Assembly (NCBI GenBank): GCA_039028975.1 | Contig: JBCCHB010000099.1 | Span: 1-62,966 of the forward strand | Source: JAHBNG01 sp039028975 | Lineage (GTDB): Bacteria; Chloroflexota; Anaerolineae; Caldilineales; Caldilineaceae | Reading direction: 5' to 3' | Length of the DNA: 62,966 nucleotides | Shown here: piece after piece, positions 51,176-60,480 of the stretch | How the letters are laid out: each line of letters starts with the position of its first letter | Numbering within the stretch: position 1 is the first letter of the stretch | The notes under the pieces: generated by a model | Database searches by the model: none | What the model saw: the letters and a program-made list of their open reading frames with translations, nothing else | Told to the model about the DNA's origin: nothing | Translations under genes and position numbers: made by a program

Positions 51176-52303
51176 ATGTCCGCAGCCGTAGAACCCGTTT
51201 CAACCAACGAACTTATCGAAAAAAAAGAGAGCCATGAGTCCTACTTCCAGTTAGTTTGGCAGCGCTTCCGTCGTAGTAAGGCTGCGATTGCTGGTGGGAT
51301 TCTGATTCTGATTCTATTGATTTTGGCTCTCTTTGCTGAATTTTTTTCACCCCATAATTTCTACAAAGCAGAATTAAACAATAGCTACATTCCACCAAGC
51401 CGCATTCATTTTTTTGATGAAGAAGGCAATTTGAGTCGTCCATTTGTTTACAACAAAGTCGTCACGGTCGATATGGCCACTTTGCAGCCCAAATGGGAAG
51501 AAGATACGGAAACGAAATACTATCTTCAGTTCTTTGGCAAGGGATGGGAGTGGGGATTTTTCGGTATGACCATGGAGCGCCACTTCATAACAGTAGAAGA
51601 AGGTGGGCAACTCTTCTTTATGGGAACCGAAAAGCAGGGTCGTGATCTGTGGGGCCGCTCTTGCTTAGCTGGTCGGATTTCCCTTTCTTTAAGTCTTTTT
51701 GCGACCTTGATTAGCATCAGTGTAGGTGCCGTCGTTGGCATCGTTTCTGGATACTATGGTGGCTGGATAGACAATGCCATCCAGCGTTTCGTAGAATTTG
51801 TCTCATCATTCCCACAGTTGCCTCTGTGGCTCTCATTAGCAGCGATTATTCCACGCACCTGGGACTCATTTCGTGTCTTTATCATAATGGGGCTTATCTT
51901 TTCACTCCTCTCGTGGACGCTTTTGGCTCGTGAGGTGCGCGGTAAAGTGATGGCATTTCGCGAGACAGATTTTATTCTTGCGGCCAAAGAGATGGGTGCA
52001 TCTGACTGGCGCATTATTTTTCTGCACTTATTCCCCAATTCCATTAGCCATATCATCGTTGTACTCACCTTGACCGTACCACAAATTATTTTGGCAGAGG
52101 CATTTTTGAGCTTTCTCGGTATTGGTATCCAGGAACCGCTGGTCTCTTGGGGATTCTTGATGAAGGATGCCCAGACGCTGCAAACACTAGGCACCAATAC
52201 ATGGATCATGACTCCCGTTATCTTTATTATCGTGGCCGTATTGGGCTTTAACTTCTTGGGTGATGGATTGCGGGATGCGGCAGATCCATATGCTATTGTG
52301 TAA
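51176..52303 (+). CDS. peptide ABC transporter permease, OppC/DppC type, with periplasmic insert
   Basis: A 375-residue permease. After the first helix (IAGGILILILLILALFAEFF) there is a roughly 95-residue soluble, aromatic-rich insert (from HNFYKAELNN to RHFITVEEGGQLFF) before GTEKQGRDLWGRS, so it is longer than the classical 300-residue OppC. EAA loop DFILAAKEMGASDWRIIFLH with LFPNSISH. A 179-nt spacer with GCGTAGTGCG / CGCACTACG inverted words separates it from OppB. Confidence 0.94.
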   Translation: MSAAVEPVSTNELIEKKESHESYFQLVWQRFRRSKAAIAGGILILILLILALFAEFFSPHNFYKAELNNSYIPPSRIHFFDEEGNLSRPFVYNKVVTVDMATLQPKWEEDTETKYYLQFFGKGWEWGFFGMTMERHFITVEEGGQLFFMGTEKQGRDLWGRSCLAGRISLSLSLFATLISISVGAVVGIVSGYYGGWIDNAIQRFVEFVSSFPQLPLWLSLAAIIPRTWDSFRVFIIMGLIFSLLSWTLLAREVRGKVMAFRETDFILAAKEMGASDWRIIFLHLFPNSISHIIVVLTLTVPQIILAEAFLSFLGIGIQEPLVSWGFLMKDAQTLQTLGTNTWIMTPVIFIIVAVLGFNFLGDGLRDAADPYAIV

Positions 52304-52305
52304 TA

Positions 52306-52390
52306 CTGTCCTGTAAATAAACAAAGATTTGAAGATTTCAAAGATAAAAATCTGTGTAATCTATGCAATCTTTGTTCGATTTTCATCCCT
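52306..52390. repeat. family D dispersed repeat, copy 1
   Basis: About 85 nt from CTGTCCTGTAAATAAACA to GTTCGATTTTCATCCCT, matching the reverse complement of 60608-60693 over its length with scattered differences. It starts three bases after the OppC stop. The rest of the 299-nt spacer to the cytochrome gene holds nothing recognisable. Confidence 0.8.
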
Positions 52391-52602
52391 CCGTGTTGTG
52401 TCTAGACGCATGGGTATCTGCCCTGAAAATAAGCCCGCTCACTCGAGAGGAAGACTGACCGGTTTTCATCCTCCGTGGCTCATCTTGAACCATGAAAAAC
52501 TATAACCGATTTGGACAGTATCGGATTTCGTTCGTCTGTGATGTATCATCTAATTTGACCTACTTGCAAACTAATTTTTCTTGGTAGCTTAACAAGACAT
52601 GT

Positions 52603-54528
52603 TTGTTCGATGCAGCAAATCTGGCTAACCAGAAAAATCTGTTTGAATCTCAATCCGTTGTAGTATGGGCCAACACCAAATTGAGTAATCAACCATTTAC
52701 TTCTGCTAAACCAAATCATTCCGCATTGAGGTTAATGATATTCATTGGCTTGAGTGCAGCGCTGTTTTTGTGGGGTTGTACGGCTATCTTACTCCAAAAC
52801 CCAACGGACGAGTCCAATGCCCCGTTGATTCCTTCAGGTGCTTTCGAATCACAGGTCGAATTAGTGGGTATGGTTTTTGACCACAATGGACCAGCGGAGG
52901 GCGCCCGTGTCCAGGTTCAGGCCACTGATTTTCTGGCCGAAACGGCTGAGGATGGCTCTTTCGTGATTTCTATGCCACCTGCTACCGAGCCAATTACAGT
53001 AGTCGCCTGGAAGAAGAATCGCTACTTTACCTACACTCAGGTGATTCCTGTAGAACTAGCCCAAACCCAATCGTCCATAACCCTAACCATGAAAGCTCAT
53101 CATCGGGGCGACAACCTAAATTACGAATGGGAGCCATCAGAAAACTGTGCCGAATGCCATACAGCAAACGATGAATGGCTACTTGATGCCCATAGTCAAA
53201 CGGCGCGGAACCCGCGTTTTCTGACAATCTATCGAGGTACAGATGTTGATGGCAACCGTAGCCCTAACACAGGATATGACGGTGGATTTCCGGACGAGGT
53301 GGACCCAAAGAGTGCAGAGTACCACGGGCCTGGCTTTAAGACAGACTTTCCGCTTCGTGAGGGCAATTGCGCCACCTGCCACACACCTATGGTGACCAAT
53401 CTGCCCACGAATAATTCATGTGCATGGTCTGGTTGCCACATGGAGACCACTCTACAGCGCTCGGATGAACTGCCCGATAACAACGTTAGCCCTTTAGCTG
53501 TTAAAGGCACTGCAACAGAAGGAATCTCTTGCGATTTTTGCCACACCATTGCCAGAGTCCGGCTTGATGAGGAGACGAGCCTCCCCAAAAACAACATGAC
53601 TGGGATTCTTTCCCTAAGCATCTATCGCCCCGAACCGGGTGAACGCTTCATAATGGGGAGTACTCCCGATTCCGCCAGGGAAACAGATAGCTACAATCCA
53701 ATCTATGAAGAGAGCCAATATTGCGCATCCTGTCACTATGGGGTCTTCTCCAACACAGTCATCTATGGCTCCTACGGGGAGTGGTTGGAAAGTCCATATA
53801 GCGATGCCGAGACGGGTCAAACCTGTCAGGACTGTCATATGCCCATTGCAGAGCAGTATGATTTTGTGGACGAAAAGCTGGCTCTTGCTGATATGCCGCC
53901 CCTCATTGCAGCGGTGATGGCTCAGGAAGAGCGGAACTACTTCGTTTACCCAGAGAAGGGTGGCATCTTCCGCAAGAAAGAGCAAGTACATAACCACCAG
54001 ATGCCGGGAGCGTCGGATGAACGCTTCTTGCAAAACGCAGTGTCTATGGAAACAGAGGCGGTTATTCAAAATGGCCAGTTAGACGTAACGGTGAATATTT
54101 TGAATGATCAGACTGGACATCATGTGCCAACGGGCAGCCCCATGCGCAATATGCTCCTCATTATCGAGGCTTACGACAATGAGGGGACTAAGCTGGAGCA
54201 ACTCAGTGGTTCGACTTTGCCAGAGTGGGCAGGAAGTTACGCAGAGATGCCGGGAAAGGGATTTGCTAAAATCTTGCGAGATCAGCTAACTGGTGAAAGT
54301 CCCACTGTGGCTCAGTGGCGCTATTTAGAAGTTGAATCAGACAACCGCATACCAGCTATGGGGATGGATTCAACCCAGGTTGCCTTTGCCTTATCTACAA
54401 ACCAAACCGCACGCGTTGAAGTACGCCTCATTTTCCGACGGGCCTTCCAACAATTAGCAGAATGGAAAGGCTGGCGTGATCCAGATATCGTGATGGAAGA
54501 AGCTGTTCTGCACGTGAATAGCCCTTAA
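52603..54528 (+). CDS. multihaem cytochrome c lipoprotein, six haem sites
   Basis: A frame of 641 residues with five CxxCH motifs (CAECH, CATCH, CDFCH, CASCH, CQDCH) and one CxxxxCH (CAWSGCH), all between residues about 183 and 415. FIGLSAALFLWGCTA is a hydrophobic segment with a possible lipobox Cys. A carboxypeptidase-regulatory-like sandwich (GMVFDHNGPAEGARVQVQAT) precedes the haem part; a C-terminal beta-rich domain starts at VSMETEAVIQNG. It resembles NapC/NrfB-unrelated multihaem electron carriers. The start is uncertain: TTG at 52603, or ATG at 52735 with GAGG just before. It lies inside the peptide transporter operon. Confidence 0.82.
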   Translation: MFDAANLANQKNLFESQSVVVWANTKLSNQPFTSAKPNHSALRLMIFIGLSAALFLWGCTAILLQNPTDESNAPLIPSGAFESQVELVGMVFDHNGPAEGARVQVQATDFLAETAEDGSFVISMPPATEPITVVAWKKNRYFTYTQVIPVELAQTQSSITLTMKAHHRGDNLNYEWEPSENCAECHTANDEWLLDAHSQTARNPRFLTIYRGTDVDGNRSPNTGYDGGFPDEVDPKSAEYHGPGFKTDFPLREGNCATCHTPMVTNLPTNNSCAWSGCHMETTLQRSDELPDNNVSPLAVKGTATEGISCDFCHTIARVRLDEETSLPKNNMTGILSLSIYRPEPGERFIMGSTPDSARETDSYNPIYEESQYCASCHYGVFSNTVIYGSYGEWLESPYSDAETGQTCQDCHMPIAEQYDFVDEKLALADMPPLIAAVMAQEERNYFVYPEKGGIFRKKEQVHNHQMPGASDERFLQNAVSMETEAVIQNGQLDVTVNILNDQTGHHVPTGSPMRNMLLIIEAYDNEGTKLEQLSGSTLPEWAGSYAEMPGKGFAKILRDQLTGESPTVAQWRYLEVESDNRIPAMGMDSTQVAFALSTNQTARVEVRLIFRRAFQQLAEWKGWRDPDIVMEEAVLHVNSP

Positions 54529-54628
54529 GATTATTATGTACTGAGAAATCTAATCAGTTTGTGGCAAACAGTATATAATGTCCGCATTCAGGATTCTGCG
54601 GGAAATTAAATCATTTGAATGAACATTT

Positions 54629-55651
54629 ATGGTAGCAGATAATAACATTCTTCTTGAAGTCAAAAACCTCAAACAACACTTCCCTATTCACCAAGGTTTT
54701 TTTCAGCGCGTCGTCGGCCACATCAAAGCGGTGGATGGCGTTAGCTTTTTTATCCGTGAAAATGAGGCATTAGGGTTGGTTGGTGAAAGTGGCTGTGGAA
54801 AAACGACCGTCGGCCGGACGCTGCTTCGGCTCTACGATCCAACCGATGGAGAAGTCTGGTATACAAAACAAGATGGAACCCGAATCAACGTTGCCACCAT
54901 TAGCCAACAAGAGATGAAGCCCCTGCGCCGCGAGATGCGCATGATCTTCCAAGATCCCTTCAGCTCCCTGAATCCGAGGCTCACGGTGAAAGATTTGATT
55001 GGGGAACCGCTCATCATTCACAAAGTTGCTCAGGGTAAGGAGTTGGAAGATCGGGTAGCTACATTAATGACCTCGGTTGGTTTAGATCCCAATTATATGC
55101 GCCGCTATCCTCATGAATTCTCAGGGGGGCAGCGACAACGCATTGGTCTTGCTCGTACATTGGCCCTTAGCCCCCGACTCATTGTAGCTGACGAACCTGT
55201 CTCTGCACTGGATGTCTCGATTCAGGCGCAAGTTCTTAACTTATTGCAAGAACTTAAAGAGGATTTGGGGCTAACTCTCCTCTTTATTGCTCACGATCTC
55301 TCGGTTGTTGAGCATATGTGTGATCGGATTGCGGTCATGTATGTGGGCAATATGATGGAGATTGCCGATTCAGAAGAGCTACTCTCAAATCCCAAACACC
55401 CCTATACAGAGGCCCTGGTCTCTGCGGTACCACCCGCCGACCCAGATATCCGCCTGGAGCGCATCATTCTAGAAGGCGACGTGCCAAGCCCTGCCAATCC
55501 GCCTACAGGCTGTGTCTTCCATCCTCGATGTCGCTACGCGAAAGAAGTCTGTAAGAACGAATTACCAGAATTGCGTGAAGTGTCATCAGGGCACTTTGCT
55601 GCTTGCCACCTTACGGACGAACTAACGCTGCAAGGTGTTGTAAGTAGCTAA
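54629..55651 (+). CDS. peptide ABC transporter ATP-binding protein, OppF/DppF type
   Basis: A 340-residue ATPase: Walker A GESGCGKTT, Q-loop MIFQDPFSSLNP, signature FSGGQRQRIGLA, Walker B LIVADEPVSALDV, and C-terminal PTGCVFHPRCRYAKEVC as in OppF. It completes the transporter with the OppD gene at 46451. It is separated from OppC by the cytochrome gene and 100 nt of AT-rich spacer containing TATAAT at 54574-54579, so it may also have its own promoter. Confidence 0.95.
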   Translation: MVADNNILLEVKNLKQHFPIHQGFFQRVVGHIKAVDGVSFFIRENEALGLVGESGCGKTTVGRTLLRLYDPTDGEVWYTKQDGTRINVATISQQEMKPLRREMRMIFQDPFSSLNPRLTVKDLIGEPLIIHKVAQGKELEDRVATLMTSVGLDPNYMRRYPHEFSGGQRQRIGLARTLALSPRLIVADEPVSALDVSIQAQVLNLLQELKEDLGLTLLFIAHDLSVVEHMCDRIAVMYVGNMMEIADSEELLSNPKHPYTEALVSAVPPADPDIRLERIILEGDVPSPANPPTGCVFHPRCRYAKEVCKNELPELREVSSGHFAACHLTDELTLQGVVSS

Positions 55652-55657
55652 GAACGC

Positions 55658-55686
55658 TTGACATTCCCATCAGTGATCAGTAGAAT
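55658..55686 (+). promoter_or_regulatory. sigma-70-like promoter before the TauE-type gene
   Basis: TTGACA (55658-55663), 17-nt spacer, TAGAAT (55681-55686): the best promoter match in the window, seven bases after the OppF stop. An 18-codon frame at 55778-55834 behind AAGGGG lies between it and the permease start and could be a leader peptide. Confidence 0.55.
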
Positions 55687-55856
55687 AGTTCTGACTTCAG
55701 GCATCGATCATCCAAGGGGTAAGACGGCATCGATAGAAAAGCAGTGCGCGCAAGCAAATAAAGTCAAAGGGGCTCGAATGGTTCAAAAGCTGCATACGTT
55801 TGGTATTGATCCTGATGATCTCACTATTGATTAGTTTAGCATAAATACGTTAACAC

Positions 55857-56660
55857 TTGCTCCAAATCTTCTCTCTACCAGACTATTCTCTCCTCTTTTG
55901 GCCAACGGCTGCCCTAGCCCTTATCATTTTGGGCATGGGAAAGTCTGGATTTGGTGGGGGGTTGGGTATTCTAGCTGTGCCACTCATGTCCATCAGCATC
56001 TCTCCTATAGATGCTGCTGCACTTCTGCTCCCTCTCTTACTCATTATGGATGTATTCTCTATCCGCTACTACCACAGCAGATATGATGCCCACACGTTAT
56101 GGATTTTGTTGCCTGCTGCGGCTGTTGGTGTTGGGCTTGGTGGCCTCTTGTTCCGTCAGTTTAGCAGCGATGAACGGCTGTTGCGAATGGGGATTGGGTA
56201 TATTGGAATTGCGTTCGTGCTGATCCAGATCATGCGCAGCGTAGTTTTAGGGAAGCTTCAAGCCTATCGCATGCCAGATTGGGTCGGTCGAATCATTGGC
56301 GTCATTGCTGGTTTTACGTCTACCCTTGTTCATGCTGGAGGGCCACCAGCAAACATATATATTTTGCCTCAGCAGCTTCCCAGGGACATTTATGTGGGAA
56401 CGACAGTCGTCCTGTGGACCATCGTCAATCTAATCAAGCTGATTCCCTACTCGATTCTAGGACTTTGGCAGATAGGTGACCTTTCGACGATTCTTTTGTT
56501 GGGCCCGTTCTGCTATTTAGGTGTTCAATTGGGTCTATGGGCCAACGGACGGATCAGTGAGAAGCTATTTTCACATGTGGTTTATATGCTGCTATTCTTG
56601 ACGGGCCTCCAGTTGATTGTGGGGCAAAATTTGCTTGGGCTGTTATTGAATTGGGGATAG
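55857..56660 (+). CDS. TauE/SafE (TSUP) family membrane permease
   Basis: A 267-residue protein with about eight membrane helices. The internal duplication typical of TSUP proteins is visible: GMGKSGFGGGLGILAVPLMS near the start and GVIAGFTSTLVHAGGPPANI in the second half. Family members export or import sulfite, sulfoacetate and related anions. The start used is TTG; an ATG is not available before the first helix. The sulfatase in this window gives a loose reason to suspect sulfur-anion export, but the genes are 22 kb apart. Confidence 0.9.
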   Translation: MLQIFSLPDYSLLFWPTAALALIILGMGKSGFGGGLGILAVPLMSISISPIDAAALLLPLLLIMDVFSIRYYHSRYDAHTLWILLPAAAVGVGLGGLLFRQFSSDERLLRMGIGYIGIAFVLIQIMRSVVLGKLQAYRMPDWVGRIIGVIAGFTSTLVHAGGPPANIYILPQQLPRDIYVGTTVVLWTIVNLIKLIPYSILGLWQIGDLSTILLLGPFCYLGVQLGLWANGRISEKLFSHVVYMLLFLTGLQLIVGQNLLGLLLNWG

Positions 56661-56673
56661 AAGGAAAATCATC

Positions 56674-57276
56674 ATGAGTAGAGCACAAAAGCAGAACGTA
56701 CCACCCAGCCAGAAGAGCGGGGCTCTTATTCAGGGCAAAACGCCAGAAGAGCAAAGAGCGCCAGAGCAGGATAGCGTAAAAAAGCAGATCGGCCCACCGG
56801 ATCTTGATTATTGGGACGACATTGTTGGCCAGCGAATCAATGAAGCTGTCAAACAAGGCAAATTCGATAACCTTCGTGGAGCAGGAAAGCCACTCCCACC
56901 TAGGGGCAACCCATTGGCGGGAGACAGACAGCTAGCTTTTGATTTGATGGAAGACAATAACCTTGCGCCTCAGTGGATCAATGACCGTAAAATCGTACTG
57001 GACCTCATTGCTCAGCTTCGCACTGAAATCCAAGCGTACGCAGAACACTTTCAAGATAAGCTAAGCCACTCTGACATTGCGGAAGAGCAAGAAAAAATTC
57101 GTGAACAGTGGCACTGGCTTGTCAACCACTGGTCGGAAAAAGTACTCAAGCTCAACGATCAGATTCAAACGGTTAATTTTACTCAGCCGCCGGTGCCTAC
57201 ATTGGAAATCTTCAAATTACGGATAGGTGATGAACTCAAACGGGTTGGGGTTTCGGAAGAACTCCTAAATAACTGA
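56674..57276 (+). CDS. DUF1992 (DnaJC28-type domain) protein
   Basis: A 200-residue soluble protein. YWDDIVGQRINEAVKQGKFD followed by NLRGAGKPLP and the downstream NNLAPQWINDRKIVLDLI is the DUF1992 domain, also found in DnaJC28; no J domain is present here. The N-terminal 45 residues are polar and disordered-looking. Helical, no membrane segment. Function unknown. AAGGA precedes the ATG; 13 nt after the TauE-type gene, so probably in one transcript with it. Confidence 0.9.
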   Translation: MSRAQKQNVPPSQKSGALIQGKTPEEQRAPEQDSVKKQIGPPDLDYWDDIVGQRINEAVKQGKFDNLRGAGKPLPPRGNPLAGDRQLAFDLMEDNNLAPQWINDRKIVLDLIAQLRTEIQAYAEHFQDKLSHSDIAEEQEKIREQWHWLVNHWSEKVLKLNDQIQTVNFTQPPVPTLEIFKLRIGDELKRVGVSEELLNN

Positions 57277-57379
57277 TCCACTACTGAGTACTAATTGTCA
57301 GCCCTGTCAGTGAAATGATATAGTAGTGTCAGTAGGTCGCAAATAGGTACGCCCGTGCTGCCGGAGGACATGCTCATAT

Positions 57380-57417
57380 ACGGTTGCGTTTGGTTACAGA
57401 TGCGTAGCATCCTCTAC
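57380..57417. repeat. family E dispersed repeat, copy 1
   Basis: ACGGTTGCGTTTGGTTACAG continuing to CTCTAC differs at one position from 62450-62487. TTTGGTTACAG also occurs within the family B element at 11164-11246. Similarity extends loosely outward (TCGTGCCG/CCGTGCTGCCG before, GGCTCGAC after). Confidence 0.75.
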
Positions 57418-57508
57418 CGGGTGTTTGCGCGGCTCGACAACCATAGCCATAAATTCGTGCAAACGGAGCTGCCATTCCAAAGCCCGTACTGCCCGAGGAG
57501 AAATCATC

Positions 57509-59005
57509 ATGCGAAACATACTATGGTTAGTCCTAGCTGGGTTCATCCTCGGCTTTGCGACATCCACCATTTGGGAATGGTACTATTACCGTAGCAAAAG
57601 GATGCTCAATGGAAGTCCGATCAATGGAAATCGGAACAATGAAGATCAGCTCGCTAGAAATCCAACGACCACCGTAGATGATAAGGGTAACGGTGAAAGG
57701 GAATGGGGATCGCCTGTTGCTCAGGCCTCTACCGGCCAAGTCCCCCTACCGTCCAGGGTGATTGACGATCCGATATTACCAACGGTACCGGCTGCAGCCT
57801 ACAGAAGTGAAGCGGCCTTATTGGATGATGAACAGCAGAATGGTATCCCTGATGGAAGTCCCCCTCAAGAGGATTGGCAGACTCGGAGCAAAGTGGAAGA
57901 GACGCTTGCCCGCCTCAGAGAACCTAGCCCATCACCTACCAGCTGGTCAGCTCAAAACGAGCATAGTATAGGGATTGAGCAGTCGCTAGATAGTCAACAG
58001 GTGGTTCAGCCTGAAGAAGTCGAGCCAGTCAGAGAAAAAAATCGGATGGAAGGGGGTAGTGACGAACGTATTTCATTCCGCAAAGGCCCTGTCCAATCTA
58101 GATATCGCCAGCAGCTTCAAAGCAAATTTGAGCAAGCGGCAGATTCAGCTTCTTCTACGATAGATCGAGTGGAAGCGGCCATTACGCCAGATCGTACAGA
58201 AAGGATTGACGAAGCTGAAGCAATTTCTGTGGCCATACCTATTACCAATTATGCAGAAGAGACGAGGATAGAGACCAAATCAGATCATTCAGAAGGAACA
58301 CGAGAAGAGGCGGCTGAGTCTATCCCCATTCAAAATGCTCTCGAACAGACATTAGAAGAAGCATTCGAGTCTATGCCGATTCCAAATACCCTAGAAGGAA
58401 CAGTGACAGAATCGGATGAAGCTGTACTCCCTCAAAATCATATTGAAGAGCCAGATAGCCAACTGGAAACGCTAGATAAGGGGAGCATGCATCTTACGGC
58501 CAGCCCAAGTTCGCAACTGACACCCAACGAAGATCCGGAGAATCGGGAGGAGTCCCCCCAGGTTGCCGATGAGATCTCAGAGGAATATCCAGATAACTTA
58601 GATCAGATAAAGGGGATTGGTCGGGTCTCACAAAAAAAGCTCTATGACCATGGAATCTATACATGGCACCAATTGAGCCAGACGGATAAAGAACGTCTGC
58701 GCGAGATTACCAATGCTTCAGGCAAAGTCAATGTTGAAGAGTGGAAAGAGCAAGCCCACATGTTGGCAGAGGCAACTGGTCGCTTGGGCGTTTCCTATAA
58801 CGGTTTGCCGCCAGATGATTTAACGCTCATTCCAGGCATCACCCGGTCAATTGAAAAGCAATTGTATCGTTCTGGTATTGTTACCTACCAAGCCCTAGCT
58901 AGCTGCTCAAAAGAGCAATTAGCTACCCTCATGCCTAAAGCCCCCAATCTGACGGCCAGCACGTTCTCCCAATGGATTGCACACGCCAAAGAAGCCCAAA
59001 CCTAA
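57509..59005 (+). CDS. membrane-anchored protein with two C-terminal helix-hairpin-helix domains
   Basis: 498 residues from the ATG at 57509 (GAGGAG eight bases upstream; a longer frame runs into repeat E). A single N-terminal helix ILWLVLAGFILGFATSTIW anchors it; about 330 acidic, Glu/Ser-rich low-complexity residues follow; then two domains, NLDQIKGIGRVSQKKLYDHG...YTWHQLSQTDKERL and DLTLIPGITRSIEKQLYRSG...TYQALASCSKEQL. These match the DUF4332/flap-endonuclease-like helix-3-turn-helix fold seen in proteins that bind DNA or act as scaffolds. It could tether DNA to the membrane. A small gene overlaps its stop. Confidence 0.82.
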   Translation: MRNILWLVLAGFILGFATSTIWEWYYYRSKRMLNGSPINGNRNNEDQLARNPTTTVDDKGNGEREWGSPVAQASTGQVPLPSRVIDDPILPTVPAAAYRSEAALLDDEQQNGIPDGSPPQEDWQTRSKVEETLARLREPSPSPTSWSAQNEHSIGIEQSLDSQQVVQPEEVEPVREKNRMEGGSDERISFRKGPVQSRYRQQLQSKFEQAADSASSTIDRVEAAITPDRTERIDEAEAISVAIPITNYAEETRIETKSDHSEGTREEAAESIPIQNALEQTLEEAFESMPIPNTLEGTVTESDEAVLPQNHIEEPDSQLETLDKGSMHLTASPSSQLTPNEDPENREESPQVADEISEEYPDNLDQIKGIGRVSQKKLYDHGIYTWHQLSQTDKERLREITNASGKVNVEEWKEQAHMLAEATGRLGVSYNGLPPDDLTLIPGITRSIEKQLYRSGIVTYQALASCSKEQLATLMPKAPNLTASTFSQWIAHAKEAQT

Positions 59006-59127
59006 TGAGCCATTTTCGCAATCGCCCCCCCTACAAGGAGCCACCCTTAGACCGGCAGAAAATAATTTTCCTAACAATCCTCTTCCTTGTGCTCCTAATT
59101 AGTGCATTCTACTGGGATTTTCTATAA
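59005..59127 (+). CDS. 40-residue single-helix membrane peptide
   Basis: ATG at 59005 overlaps the stop of the helix-hairpin-helix gene by one base (TAATG). The frame encodes MSHFRNRPPYKEPPLDRQK, then a hydrophobic IIFLTILFLVLLISAFYW and DFL. Basic/proline-rich front and one helix suggest an N-in membrane peptide. Stop-start overlap implies coupled translation with the anchored protein, perhaps as its partner. No homologue recognised. Confidence 0.6.
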   Translation: MSHFRNRPPYKEPPLDRQKIIFLTILFLVLLISAFYWDFL

Positions 59128-59158
59128 CGCGGTTGACTCATTTTAGACACGCAGCCGT

Positions 59159-60337
59159 TTAGCAGATTCGCTCACCGCTATGGCCATCAAAGTAGAATAG
59201 AGATTCCTCTGGAAAGGTAACCTCAATAGTATTGCCAATATTAAGGGGAATGTCAAGGGGGACTTGTGCAGCAAAATTCAAATCACCATTCTGCAAATAG
59301 ACGAGCCGATTTTGGCGCGCAAAGTCCGGCTCAATGACCAGAACATCTCCACCTATACTCAACCCTGATAGGTGAGCTGAATCGCTATCACCCAGAATCG
59401 CATCTTCGGGTCTCGCCCCAATCGTCAGATGAGGATGACTAAGCAGCTGATTCGGCCGTTCATCTGACAGACTCACTGAACTACCACCCAAAGATACAGT
59501 ATCTCCAGCCAACGAAGCCCCTTCGAATAGATTCATAGGAGGCGTGCCAAGGAAGCCGGCAACGAACGTATTGGCTGGCTCTGTCATAAGTTCTTGGAAT
59601 GTCCCCAACTGTTCAACTTGACCGCTCCGCATCACAGCAACTAGATCGCCTAAAGCCATGGCCTCTACCTGATCATGGGTGACGTAGATGGCCGTGATGC
59701 CGAATCTGCGTAGAAGTCGCTTAATTTCTGTACGGGTTTGGACCCGCAGCTTGGCATCGAGATTGGATAAGGGTTCATCAAAGAGGAAAAGATCAGGGTT
59801 TCGCACAATTGCACGAGCGATAGCAACTCGCTGCTGTTGTCCCCCCGAAAGCGTACCTGGTTTGCGGGCAAGTAGCTGCTTGAAACCGATGCCCATGATC
59901 TCTGATGTGATGCGAATTCGTTCTTCCGCCTCTTCATCGGCCACCTTACGCACTCTGAAGAAGAAAGAGAGGTTGCCGTGACCTTCAAAGTGGGGATAGA
60001 GGGCATAATTTTGAAAGACCATGCCAATATGTCTATCTTTGGGTGGGCGATCATCCATGCATCGATCATCGTAGTAGACGTGTCCAGAATAGCCGCTTTC
60101 CAGGCCGCAAACAACCCGCAATAGAGTGCTCTTCCCACAGCCGGATGGTCCCAATATAACCAACGTCTTACCATCAGGTATGGTTAGGCTCACTTGATCG
60201 AGTGCAGCAACCAACCCATCGGTACGGGGTGGCGCTGAAGTGATTTCAATATCTTCAATAGCCTGTTCACTCTTGCCCAATGGCGACTTCGTTGGGGCAA
60301 AAGTCCGAGTAATGTTTTCTAATCGGATTGTGGACAT
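59159..60337 (-). CDS. orphan sugar ABC transporter ATPase, MsmX/UgpC/MalK type
   Basis: 392 residues from the ATG at 60337 (a TTG at 60355 would add six). Walker A GPSGCGKST, Q-loop MVFQNYALYPH, signature LSGGQQQRVAIA, Walker B LFLFDEPLSNLDA, H-loop VTHDQVEAMALG, then a TOBE-type regulatory domain (ARPEDAI onward). An insertion of about 25 residues stands before the Walker A strand (KSPLGKSEQAIEDIEITSAP). This class serves several carbohydrate importers in one cell, which fits the three nearby cassettes lacking ATPases. It stands alone, flanked by repeats. Confidence 0.94.
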   Translation of the reverse strand: MSTIRLENITRTFAPTKSPLGKSEQAIEDIEITSAPPRTDGLVAALDQVSLTIPDGKTLVILGPSGCGKSTLLRVVCGLESGYSGHVYYDDRCMDDRPPKDRHIGMVFQNYALYPHFEGHGNLSFFFRVRKVADEEAEERIRITSEIMGIGFKQLLARKPGTLSGGQQQRVAIARAIVRNPDLFLFDEPLSNLDAKLRVQTRTEIKRLLRRFGITAIYVTHDQVEAMALGDLVAVMRSGQVEQLGTFQELMTEPANTFVAGFLGTPPMNLFEGASLAGDTVSLGGSSVSLSDERPNQLLSHPHLTIGARPEDAILGDSDSAHLSGLSIGGDVLVIEPDFARQNRLVYLQNGDLNFAAQVPLDIPLNIGNTIEVTFPEESLFYFDGHSGERIC

Positions 60338-60358
60338 AATGAGTTCAATTGACAATTA

Positions 60359-60480
60359 TTCTGCAGTCGTTTTGGGAACCGTAGTATGCCGACACTCTAT
60401 GCTTTGGTCGCTTTCAAAAGAATAGTTCTCCTTGAGTCTATCAAAGCGACCAAACTGCATTTTGAAAAGGAGCCGAATCT
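60359..60480. repeat. degenerate family A repeat with inner hairpin
   Basis: CTGCAGTCGTTTTGGGAACC at the left resembles a family A end. Inside, 12-nt perfect arms TTTGGTCGCTTT (60403-60414) / AAAGCGACCAAA (60443-60454) form a stem. It is just upstream of the orphan ATPase start, in the 700-nt spacer 60338-61038, which has no gene. Confidence 0.5.

Noticed and set aside
55778..55834. 18-codon frame behind AAGGGG upstream of the TauE-type gene
   Set aside because: It could be a leader peptide, but no stalling motif or alternative stem structure was evident.
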